A stretch of DNA of 64,000 nucleotides from Limnospira fusiformis SAG 85.79 (GTDB lineage: Bacteria > Cyanobacteriota > Cyanobacteriia > Cyanobacteriales > Microcoleaceae). Both the position numbers and the translations under genes were made by a program. The stretch spans positions 5,027,363-5,091,362 of the forward strand of contig NZ_CP051185.1 in NCBI RefSeq assembly GCF_012516315.1, given 5' to 3'. Position 1 is the stretch's first letter. Each line of letters starts with the position of its first letter. Positions 37,399-46,600 of the stretch are shown here, one piece after another. The notes beneath the pieces are model-generated. The model was given only the letters and a program-made list of their open reading frames with translations. It searched no databases and had not been told where the DNA came from.

Positions 37399-39158
37399 TT
37401 AGCGCGCCTGGGACAATTTTAAAATATTCGCCTCAATATCTGATGCAGGTAGGGGCCTAGAAAATAGATAGCCCTGACCAAAGGAGCTACTAGCTCCTGA
37501 AGATACTCTAACACCTCCCTTGTTTCGATACCTTCGGCGATCGCACCATTACCCAATTGATTACTCAATGCTACAATCGTTTGCACTACCTGATGATTCC
37601 GACTTCCTGGCTGCATTTGGTTCACAAAAGATCTATCTATCTTTAAAGTGTCAATGGGGAAACGGTGCAAGTAGCCTAAAGAAGAGTAACCTGTACCAAA
37701 ATCATCCAAACTGATCCCAATTTTTCGCGTTCGCGTAGCGTGTGCGTAGCACGTATCGCAATTTTGATGTTAGGGCGATCGCCATTTCCGGATTATCCAT
37801 TAATGCACTTTCGGTAATCTCCAACTTGATGGCCTGTGGGTTCACTCCCGTATTAGCCAGAACCCGATCTATATCTACCAACAGCGTAGAACTGGCAAAC
37901 TGACGCACCGACATATTAACACTCATCATGCAAAGAATGGATAACCCTGTTGATGCCACTTGTTTAGTTGTTCACAGGCTTGTTGTAGCACCAATAAACC
38001 CACCTGCACCACTAAACCCGTTTCCTCCATACAGGGGATAAACTCTCCCGGTGACACTAAACCTCGCTGGGGGTGTTGCCAACGCACTAATGCTTCAAAA
38101 CCCACCACCTTCTCTGTAGCCAGCCTCACAATAGGTTGGTAATAAGTGATCAACTCTTGTTGTGCGATCGCCCTTTGTAAATCCGTTTCCAGAGTCAGCC
38201 GTTTAAGTGTAGCCGCCGTCATTTCTCGGTTAAAGATTTGATGGCAACCTTTTCCCCGCCCTTTGGCTTTGTACATTGCCGTATCCGCTGCTTGTAATAG
38301 GGCTTCAGCATTAGAGTTTACTTCCGTATCTAGGGGAATTCCCATACAAACAGACATAAAAATATCGCAATTTTCTACCTAAAAAGCCTGGATAAATGAC
38401 CCCATTACTCCATTAATCCAATCTGTTAATTCTCCGGTTGCGGAAATGTTTTTCAGCCCAAAGCAAAACTCGTACTCTCCCACTCTACATAGTAGATCTC
38501 CGGGGCGCAGATGTTTTTTAAGACGTTCTGCGATCGCTCTCAGTAGTTGATTTCCCACCTGGTAACCAAAAGCACCATTAACTAGTTTGAATTGGTCACA
38601 GTCGAGATAGGCGATCGCATAATTTTCCCCGCTGCTGTCAACGTAGCTATCCGATAGTTTGTGTAATAACTGCGCTCGACTTGGTAGCTGCGTTAGCGTA
38701 TCTTCATCTATTAGCCTTTGTAACTGAGCCGTGCGTTCTTCAACCATCAGTTCCAATTTCGTGTTAAAATCGGCTAAAAGTTGATATTGTTGCTTAATTC
38801 TGAGCATAGAGCGAATCCGTGCCAGCAATTCTAAGCCATTAACAGGTTTCGCAATAAAGTCATCTGCTCCCGCCCCCAGACATTCAGCTAGACTCTCTGT
38901 AGAAGATAATGCCGTCACCATAATAATCGGTGTTCCTTTCCATTCACCCATAGCTTTAATACGGCGACAAACCTCAATACCGTCCATAACTGGCATCATT
39001 ACATCCAGTAAAATTAGATCCGGTTTGATTACATTAATTACTGAAAGTGCATCTTGTCCACTATAAGCATAGTGTAAATGATAGTTTTCATCAATCAAAC
39101 AAGTTTCAACTACATCAAAATTATCTGGATCATCATCCACAATTAAAATTGAGAACAT
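37399..39158 (-). pseudogene. Receiver-GGDEF-EAL response regulator, heavily decayed
   Basis: The start is intact: a receiver with 'LILLDVMMPVMDG' (Asp near 52), then a GGDEF domain whose active loop reads 'RVGEYEF' rather than G-G-D-E-F. At 38378-38380 an in-frame TAG stops it, and the GGDEF end ('[20 protein letters not shown]') and EAL start ('[13 protein letters not shown]') continue in the same frame. A frameshift near 37940, a 41-base insertion at 37725-37765 and another frameshift near 37500 then break the EAL domain ('DDFGTGYSSLGYLHRF', 'FGQGYLFSRPLP'). The ancestral product would have handled c-di-GMP. Its receiver is a paralogue of the one at 39280. Confidence 0.85.
37725..37765. 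repeat. 41-base small dispersed repeat inserted in the EAL region
   Basis: The insert reads CGCGTTCGCGTAGCGTGTGC and continues with GTAGCACGTATCG. It is flanked by 7-base direct copies of CAATTTT (37718-37724 and 37759-37765). This GCGTAGC-type composition is typical of small dispersed mobile repeats in cyanobacteria. It splits the conserved EAL segment just before I-G-I-S-L-D-D-F-G-T-G-Y. Confidence 0.6.
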
Positions 39159-39279
39159 CGGTAGATTTTCCTTAGCAATTCAACAACTATCTATGGTTCC
39201 ACGGCATCTAGTTTCACTATCTTAATATAAATATGATACGTTGTAACGTGACAATAGGGTTATTTGTATTATTTAATAG

Positions 39280-40419
39280 CTAATGAACAATCGGTAAAGT
39301 AATATATATCATCGTTTCTTGATTGTATATGCTATTAATTTGTATGGTTCCTCCCACCAATTCAACAATTTTATCCACGATTTTTAAACCAACACCCAGG
39401 CCTTGTTGCTCATAGCTTTTGCGTTCAAACTGCATAAAAGCACCGATTTGATTGATTTGCTCTTCCGTCATCCCACGCCCCAAATCATGAATCCATAGCC
39501 CTAGTTTTTCCCCTTCAGTGATAATCTGAGAGCGAATCGAGATGGGTTTCCCCGGCTTGGAGAATTTCAAAGCGTTGTCAATCAACTCATTTAAAATAAT
39601 CGACAAATACCGCTCTGATATCGCCACGGTAGCCGGTTCTATATCCAACTTAAAATCATCATAGCGTTGGCTATCCGGTGCATATTTTTTGCAGATAGGT
39701 TCCACAAAATACAAAGATAACATTGTAGACCCGGGCGGAACTTCTTTTTCCTCGCTACTTATCAGTTCCAATTCCAAATAAATTAGGAATCTTTTGACTA
39801 AATTTTCCAGGCGACAGGCTGATTGATACGCCAACCTTAACATCTCCACTGTTTCCGACATCTCCACATCTTCTATATCCTTCAGATCCTCCATCACCAG
39901 GGCGAGCATTCCTAAAACACCATTTAGAGGGGTATTTAGTTCGTGGGAGAGACTAGAGGCTAAATTACCCCGCAGTCTGACCAGAGTTTTTTCGAGTACT
40001 TGAATTGTATTCTTCTGCACATTAGACAAATGAGAAATTTGGTCATATTGTTGCTTAATTCTCAGCATTGAATGGACACGAGACCGTAATTCTAAAGCAT
40101 TAACGGGTTTCCCGATAAAGTCATCCGCTCCCGCTGCGATACATTTAGCTAAACTTTCTTTAGAAGATAATGCCGTCACCATAATAATAGGTGTAGATTG
40201 CCATAGTGGCATAGCTTTAATGCGGCGACAAACTTCAATCCCATCAATAGCTGGCATCATCACATCCAGCAAAATCAAATCTGGCTGGATTAATTTGAGT
40301 GCGGAAATTCCCTCCTGTCCACTAGCAGCATAATGTAGCTGATAGTCTTGATTACTCAAAAAGGTTTCAATCACATCAAAGTTGTCAGGTTCATCATCAA
40401 TAACTAAAATAGATAACAT
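39280..40419 (-). CDS. Receiver-histidine kinase (hybrid regulator)
   Basis: The 379-residue protein has a receiver first (D-D near 8-9, 'LILLDVMMPAIDG' with phospho-Asp52, Lys near 104). A short linker, a HisKA domain with 'SLSHELNTPLNGVLG' (His159) and a HATPase domain (N-box 'ILNELIDNALKFS', G2 'QGLGVGLKIV') follow. There is no sensor domain and no membrane span, so it works downstream of another kinase or a direct partner. Its receiver is very like that of the pseudogene at 38379-39158, indicating a duplication. A conserved arrangement 'DEPDNFDVIE' is shared by both. Confidence 0.88.
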   Translation of the reverse strand: MLSILVIDDEPDNFDVIETFLSNQDYQLHYAASGQEGISALKLIQPDLILLDVMMPAIDGIEVCRRIKAMPLWQSTPIIMVTALSSKESLAKCIAAGADDFIGKPVNALELRSRVHSMLRIKQQYDQISHLSNVQKNTIQVLEKTLVRLRGNLASSLSHELNTPLNGVLGMLALVMEDLKDIEDVEMSETVEMLRLAYQSACRLENLVKRFLIYLELELISSEEKEVPPGSTMLSLYFVEPICKKYAPDSQRYDDFKLDIEPATVAISERYLSIILNELIDNALKFSKPGKPISIRSQIITEGEKLGLWIHDLGRGMTEEQINQIGAFMQFERKSYEQQGLGVGLKIVDKIVELVGGTIQINSIYNQETMIYITLPIVH

Positions 40420-40706
40420 TTGTCGATAGTCCTTAGCAAGTCTAAAATCCCAAATTTGATGACTTTTCTTAGTTCATTTAGTCATGAGTTTATAAATATT
40501 GCTCAATACTCATTTACTCATCAGTTACTCTACCCGGCAGTATATCTATAACCTGGTAATTACCGGAAAACTCTGGAAAATTTATACAAATAGCCATCTC
40601 TCCTAAAAACAGGTTTCAAATCTATTGGCTTGACTGAAAACTGAGTTTGGTCAGGTTTGGTTAAAACAAAACTGCCGCGACTCGACGGGGTTATTCTACC
40701 AATTTC
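40420..40706. other. Intergenic region downstream of iscB
   Basis: No ORF or recognised RNA. This is where the downstream end of the IscB element should lie, but without a second copy or an empty site the end cannot be placed. Confidence 0.35.
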
Positions 40707-41849
40707 TTATGTCTTATGCTTGGCTATATCCCCGGTAAGCCATCCCTTAATTGGTTTTAATGGGTTATGGCGAATCGGAAGCCTCTTGTTAGGAGCCGCT
40801 TTTTGACGGCCACCACGCCCAAAACAAGTCATTAGTAGTGGCTGATGAGTTTTGATTTTCAACCGGGTCGGGGTGCTTTTTCCCACACAATCAGCGTCAT
40901 CTAGCCAATGGGTTTTCGGTAGTCCTTGAACCGTCCGATTATATTTTGTTAAACCTCCAGTGCCAATTTCAATGGGTAATCCAGTTAGCTTCAGGCTGTT
41001 AAACAATGCCCATCGGGTAGAGTTGACGGCCGCCGCATTTTTCAGGGGGGCCTTGGCCTGAACTAGCAACCGCTTCAAGATTTCGGGTTTTTTTTCCAGA
41101 AACTGCTCGACTGCCTGAGAACCTTTTTTCTGATGGCATTTATGGCAAGCAATAGCCAGATTGCTAACTCGGTCGGAACCACCCTGGCTTTTTGGCTGAA
41201 TGTGTTCGATTTCTAAAGGGATATTTTGGCCACCACAGTAGGCACACTGGTGTTGCCATTTCGTCAAGAGATATTCTCTCAACTCGTATCCAAACAAAAC
41301 CCCTTGCTGGTATTCAACTCCAGATATTTCCGGGTTGAGCAGTTTTTGGGTGTCAAATCGTACTAACTCCATTGATATGTCCGTTATCGGGCATGAGGAA
41401 ATCAGTCGATTGACCGAGGTCAAGGTGGTTTCAACTCGATGTTTGAGGCTGGGAGCCAACCATCCATATGCGCGCTTTCTGTTATTGAATCTGGCTTGAC
41501 GGTAGCGAGTTTTTCGGTAACGACGGTGGCGACGAACCACGCGACGTGCAGTTAACTTGGCTCGGATTCTATCTCCTCTATGAGCCAATTCAGCCCCCCA
41601 GATAACTGTGTCCCGACTCTGATTAACTAAGGCAATACCCGTCACTGATGCCCCTGGATCTAACTTAATCCGACTAGGTTCATTGACCGGGTTCTCAACG
41701 GTTTTCTTGAGGATAATTGTAAATGGATAAGTCCTAAACACTGCGGCTAAACCCTGCTTCAAAAGCTTTCTGGCTCTGGCCGGATGAGTGGGACTTAACG
41801 GTTGCCCCAGTGTGTCAACCACAAAAACGTAATTTTGGTAATTTGGCAT
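40707..41849 (-). CDS. iscB: IscB, RNA-guided nuclease (RuvC-HNH, Cas9 ancestor family)
   Basis: The 380-residue protein has the full IscB layout. The N-terminal PLMP-type domain is 'QPLSPTHPARARKLLKQG'. RuvC-I is 'IKLDPGASVTGIAL' (Asp64). An arginine-rich bridge helix runs about 98-127. RuvC-II is 'DISMELVRF' (Glu161). The HNH domain has C-A-Y-C, 'LEIEHIQPKSQGG' (His216), Asn230 and C-H-K-C-H (about 202-245). RuvC-III is 'PKTHWLDDADCVG' (His314, Asp317/318). All catalytic residues are visible. IscB uses an omega-RNA, encoded just upstream, to cut both strands of a matched target. It is small for the family but complete. An omega-RNA candidate lies directly upstream and a group II intron beyond that. 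Confidence 0.9.
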   Translation of the reverse strand: MPNYQNYVFVVDTLGQPLSPTHPARARKLLKQGLAAVFRTYPFTIILKKTVENPVNEPSRIKLDPGASVTGIALVNQSRDTVIWGAELAHRGDRIRAKLTARRVVRRHRRYRKTRYRQARFNNRKRAYGWLAPSLKHRVETTLTSVNRLISSCPITDISMELVRFDTQKLLNPEISGVEYQQGVLFGYELREYLLTKWQHQCAYCGGQNIPLEIEHIQPKSQGGSDRVSNLAIACHKCHQKKGSQAVEQFLEKKPEILKRLLVQAKAPLKNAAAVNSTRWALFNSLKLTGLPIEIGTGGLTKYNRTVQGLPKTHWLDDADCVGKSTPTRLKIKTHQPLLMTCFGRGGRQKAAPNKRLPIRHNPLKPIKGWLTGDIAKHKT

Positions 41850-41855
41850 TTAAGC

Positions 41856-42110
41856 TATCTTCCAGATGGGGTAATGTTTGCCTCGGTCATGTTAAAGGGG
41901 CTTTTTACGTCTAGCTCACTCGAGCTTACAAATCCACTCATCTCGTTCCTTAAAGATAGACGACAGAGCCACAGGCTGGCGCTCACCTGTGGGTGTCATA
42001 ACCCCCTTAACGTAGGTCTAATCCTGGACCTGCATCTTGCAGACTCTGTGAGGAGTAATTTCCGGCAGGAGCCAGAAATTACCGGATTTTATGCAAGAGT
42101 CTGGTTTCAC
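41856..42110 (-). ncRNA. IscB omega-RNA / HEARO RNA candidate
   Basis: On the minus strand this stretch leads into the iscB start and can fold extensively. CAGACTCT (42103-42096) pairs with AGAGTCTG (42047-42040). Inside that, GTAATTTC pairs with GAAATTAC (42082-42075 with 42062-42055). Further on, CCACAGG pairs with CCTGTGG (41992-41986 with 41975-41969) around a TGAGCGCCA-like loop. HEARO (HNH endonuclease-associated RNA and ORF) elements have their structured RNA upstream of the nuclease gene, and the guide comes from the flank at its 5' end. The exact ends are estimates. The element's upstream flank here reads GTGA near 42110. Confidence 0.7.
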
Positions 42111-42201
42111 GATCGCTTAATCACCCCCCAGGAATCCCCGACTATATCCTGGCAAACCATTAGGGGTCGAGAATGGAGTCGCCTCCATTCCCTCCCATTC
42201 A

Positions 42202-42235
42202 GAACCGTACATGAGACTTTCACCTCATACGGCTC
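42202..42235 (-). ncRNA. Group II intron domain V
   Basis: On the minus strand a 34-base hairpin starts GAGCCGTATGAGGTGAAAG and returns with CTCATGTACGGTTC. This is the characteristic catalytic domain V of bacterial group II introns, with its GAAA loop and bulge. Confidence 0.88.
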
Positions 42236-42255
42236 CTAGTCTGACTGCTCCATTG

Positions 42256-42873
42256 TTAAGGAACAGCTCTGGCATTGTCAAGTGCCGTTTGATCATCGCG
42301 GGTGTGGCGGTGTAGTAGTTGAAGGTTTTTGTATTCATCCTTTCCGCCTTGGCTTCGAGGTACAATGTGGTCTACTTCAACTATATCTGTTGGTGCGAAA
42401 TACAATCCACACCATTTACACTTGCCTTTTTGCTTTTTGAGTAGTTTTGCTACCCTGTTAGGCGTGTCGATTGCTTGTCCTTTTCTGGTTGCCCAGTAAG
42501 TCCAGTTTCCGTCGTAGGGTGTTGCATCGGGGCGTATTGGGGTGTGTCTGACCAATGGAGTCCAGTTATGTTTCCATAGTTGGAATCCATCTTTAGTTTG
42601 GAATAACCAAGATTCATGCCTTTCTTTCCCATTACTAAGTCTAACCGTTCCATGTCTGAAATAGTTTGTTAGCTTTTCGTGGTTTGCCTTTCCGCATCTT
42701 GATACTGTCCATGCCCGTAACATTAGCCAGGTTATATGGTCTAGCTTAACGAAGGTCTCTGATGAGACGACCCCTGAATAGTAATTTGACCATCCCCGAA
42801 TAATTGGGTTTAGTTTGCTTATCCGGGCTGATTGAGGTGCTGTTTTAAGTTGTTTTATTACACCTTTAATCAC
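42256..42873 (-). pseudogene. Group II intron-encoded protein, C-terminal remnant (maturase X and HNH)
   Basis: The 205-residue remnant begins inside the maturase (domain X) region ('QLKTAPQSARISKLNPIIRG', 'WSNYYSGVVSSETF'). It ends with an HNH endonuclease: C-K-W-C, 'VEVDHIVPRSQGGKD' and 'LLHRH'. The reverse transcriptase fingers and palm with Y-A-D-D are missing, so it is an internal deletion product. The short ORF at 43092-43346 lies in the intron's RNA domains and is not coding. Confidence 0.82.
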
Positions 42874-43647
42874 TTCTTATATGGGCATTCCATCTTTAGA
42901 TTTGTCCTCAGAACCGGGGTACTTTTAAAGGTCTATGTAGGTAGTGCAACAAGACTCCTACTTTTCCCCTTACTCTTTTAAGCGCAGCGTATCAACCTAT
43001 TTCGCTACTTAATTAGTTCTGATGGTTCAAGCCGGACATTCGGTCTCCCTAATCATGGATGGTTGGCAGTGGTCGCATCTGGTAGTAGGTTCTACTTCAC
43101 GCCTTCCGTTCCCCGCTTCAATCTGACGGGGTGTGATTCCTGAAACTGGGGGTGGCTATCGCCGTTACTCTTTCCCACAATCGCCCAAGTGGTTTTAATC
43201 CTCCGTGTTATATAGTTGAGTATTGCGATTTTCTTTGTGGAATTAACCTTGAGTTCCCTGCCTTGCTTTCGCTTTGGGACATATAAACAGTTATAGGGAT
43301 GGTCAGGTGTGCTATCCTTATATTCAAACAAGGGGTTTAAATCCACTCCAGGCAGTTATTTCGGGCATTGCAGCCCTATTTGATGCCTGAACGTCTCGCA
43401 CTGTTACCATAATTATAACCTTTAGATGGTAGCTAACTAAAGATTTTCCTGAGAAATTCGCCGATCGCTTTTCAGCCCTAGGGTGGTCAAGTTCACCTAC
43501 CTAATAGTAAATCCTAGGTTAGACGTTGGACGTGGGGAATAGCCAACATCAGGGTCTTCCGCTCGCTTTGTGAGACGACATAGATCTACAGATTTTCCGG
43601 ACAACTACTTCCACCCAGTAGGGTGGCCCTGATCCTGATGATAATGC

Positions 43648-46600
43648 TTAGACGGCATCAGTTTTCTGATGCAGGGCATCTTCAGAAGAATTTAGGAGAT
43701 CTTGAATCGTCATGGTTAACTGTTTTAATCTCACTGGTTTACTCAAGTATTCATTAGCCCCCGCTAGTAAACAGGCCTTCCGATCGCTTTCCATGGCCAA
43801 AGCCGTTAAGGCAATGATGGGCGTTGTCGCTAACTCTGGAATCTCCCGAATCCGTTTCATCGCCTCTAGTCCATCCATTCCCGGCATTTGAATATCCATC
43901 AATATCAAATCAGGAGATAAAGCCACAGCCTGATTAATTGCCTCCTGACCATTTTTCGCCAACTCAATCCGGTAGCCTTTCGCGGTTAAATAGCTGGAAA
44001 TCGTGCTGATATTCGCTTCATTATCTTCCGCTAAAAGCAGCAAAGGCGCTGCATTTGGGGTTGATGGCGTTTCCACATCATTAGGGTTTAAATCCGCCTC
44101 CGAGTCCATCCGTTGGGGAATCATCACAGAAGCCTGATAGGGTAAATCGATACTAAAACAACTACCCACCCCCACTTCACTGGTTAAACCCACCCGACCG
44201 CCATGCAATTCTACAATTTGTTTTGTCAAGGCCAAACCCAAGCCAGTTCCTTGATATTGGCGATTCAAGGCGCTGTCAATTTGCATAAACGGTTGAAACA
44301 GCTTCTTGATATTTTCTGGGCTGATACCAATGCCAGTATCTCTCACCGAAAACCGGAGATATGGGCTTTCTCCCTCCGCTTCTCTTGGTGGGGGCAATAT
44401 CACTTCTAAGGTGATGCTTCCCCCTTCTGGGGTAAATTTAACCGCATTATTGAGCAGATTAATTAATACTTGACGGATGCGCCGTTCATCGAGTATAATA
44501 TCAGGCAAATTTAAGGGCAGATTAACCGAGAGTTGAATCCGTTTTTTCAGGGCTTGCTGTTTGATGAAGGCGATACTGGATTTACACAGAGGCGCGATCG
44601 CCGTGGGGGAACATTCTAACTCTACCTGACCCGATTCTATCTTCGCCACATCTAAGATATCATTAATCAAAGCCAGCAGGTGAGAGGCGCTCCGTTCCAC
44701 GGTTTGCAGGGCTTTCAGTTGTCTGTCATTCACGGGACCGAACACCTCCTCATGTAGCCCTTCCGTCATGCCTAAAATGGCATTGAGGGGGGTGCGGAGT
44801 TCATGGCTCATATTAGCCAGAAACTCATCCTTGAGACGGGTAGCGCGGATTAGTTCCTGATTGCGTTGAGTAAGCTGTTGTTGCGTCTGTTGACGTTCTC
44901 TGAGTTCCTGTTGCAACTGCTCAAACAGATTAGACTGTTGAATAGCGATCGCCAACTGGAACGAGAATTGCTGCGCCAAATCAATATCCGACTGTTCCCA
45001 ATGGCGGGGGCCGTCACATTGATGAATGCACAACAGTCCCCATAAGACATCTTGACAGATAATCGGTATCACTAAGTTAGCCCGCACCTGAAACTGAGAT
45101 AAAATATCTACATGGCAGTTTTCTAAACCGTCGTGGTGGATATCATCCGCCACATAATAACGTCCTTGAGCGTAGAGACTGGCATAGTTTTCCCCAAAAC
45201 AATGGTCATGGACGGGGATAGCCAGCACCGAGGGGAAGTCATTAACCACTGACTCCGCCACAAACTCACCGTCGTCATAGCCAGAGTCGGGGTAAAATTT
45301 GAAAATACCCACTCGGCTCCCTTGCAGACAGTTGCAAATCTCTCGAGAGGCGGTGTCAAAAATGGTGGGTAAATCCAGGGATTGACTGATGCGTTGATTC
45401 GTCTCCCGCAAGAGCCGTTCTCGTTGCGCTTGCTGCTCAATGGTTTGTTCGGCTTTTTTGCGATCGCTAATATCCGTATGAGTGCCGATAAACCGCAGTG
45501 GTCGTCCCTCAGCATCCCGTTCCACCATGCGCCCTTGGGCTAAAATCCAGCGATAGGAGCCATCTTTACAGCGCAGACGATGTTCATTGCGATACAACTC
45601 CGTTTTTCCTTGAATATGTCGCTCCACGTCCTGGTAAACTTGGGCTAAGTCGTCAGGATGAACCCGACTTTGCCACTCCGTCAACCGGTTCTCAATCTCA
45701 TGCTCCTGATAACCCAGCATGGATTTCCATTGTTTATTGAACCAAAGTTCCCCCGTCTGCATCTTCCAATCCCAGAGTCCTGTATTCGCCGAAGCCAGAC
45801 CCAGTTCTAAGCGCAGTTTACTTTCTTGCAGAGCCTGTTCTGCTTTGGTGCGTTCCTGAAGTGCCGCTTTCTGGGCGCTAATATTCACCACCACACAAAC
45901 ACAACTCCCGTCAGTTTGAGATAACATCGCCACCCCAATTAACACAAATACCAAATGTCCATCTTGATGGCGATAGGCTTTTTCAAAGGGGTGAATAAAT
46001 CCAGATTGGCGTAGATGTTCGATCGCCTGCAAATCCAACTCTCGATATTCAGGGGGTGTGATTTCTGCCCAGTTGATTAAACCCATAGGCCGTTGGGCGC
46101 GGCTATAGCCCAACATCTCTAAAAAGCGATCATTAGCCTCGATGATGTCTCCGGCAAAATTGGTAAACATCATCCCCACTACGTTGGAGTCAAACACCCG
46201 CCGAAAACGAGTTTCACTGGCTTGTAAGGCGGCTTCAGCTTGGCGGATGTCGGTGATATCTAAATTCACCCCAATCATGCTGATGGGCTGACCCGCTTCA
46301 TCCCGGACAACTAACCCAGAGGCTTTAATATAGTGGAGGCTGCCATCGGGATGCAGAACGCGAAATTCGGTGTTATAGTCGGCTTCCCCTAAAATGGCTC
46401 TCTGGAGGAGGTCTTCGGTAGCTTGGCGATCGTCGGGATGAACGCCATGAGACCAAACCTCGTAAGGGACTACGGATTCTGAGTTGGGACACTCTGAAGG
46501 ATAATCAACCCCATAGAGGGCATACATCTGCTCATCCCAAGTAACTCGATTTTGGCGAATATCGAAATCCCAAAAGCCGATGTTTCCCGAATATAAGGCA

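Larger units (their letters stand above)
42160..43401 (-). mobile_element. Group II intron, internally deleted, about 1.24 kb
   Basis: The 5' end reads GTGCGAG at 43401, matching the GUGYG consensus. Domain V is intact at 42202-42235 and is followed by a domain VI hairpin, ending near 42160 before CCCCTA. Only the last third of an intron-encoded protein is left (42256-42873). A full bacterial intron with its ORF is about 2.5 kb, so roughly half is missing. The deletion would remove reverse transcriptase activity. The RNA core may still splice if a maturase is supplied in trans. The 3' end lies about 50 bases from the IscB omega-RNA. Confidence 0.8.

Noticed and set aside
41802-42239. 145-residue plus-strand ORF over the IscB upstream region
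   Set aside because: It is opposite the omega-RNA and group II intron domain V, and its translation has no domain character.
43092-43346. 84-residue minus-strand ORF
   Set aside because: It lies within the RNA domains near the 5' end of the group II intron; sequence is not protein-like.
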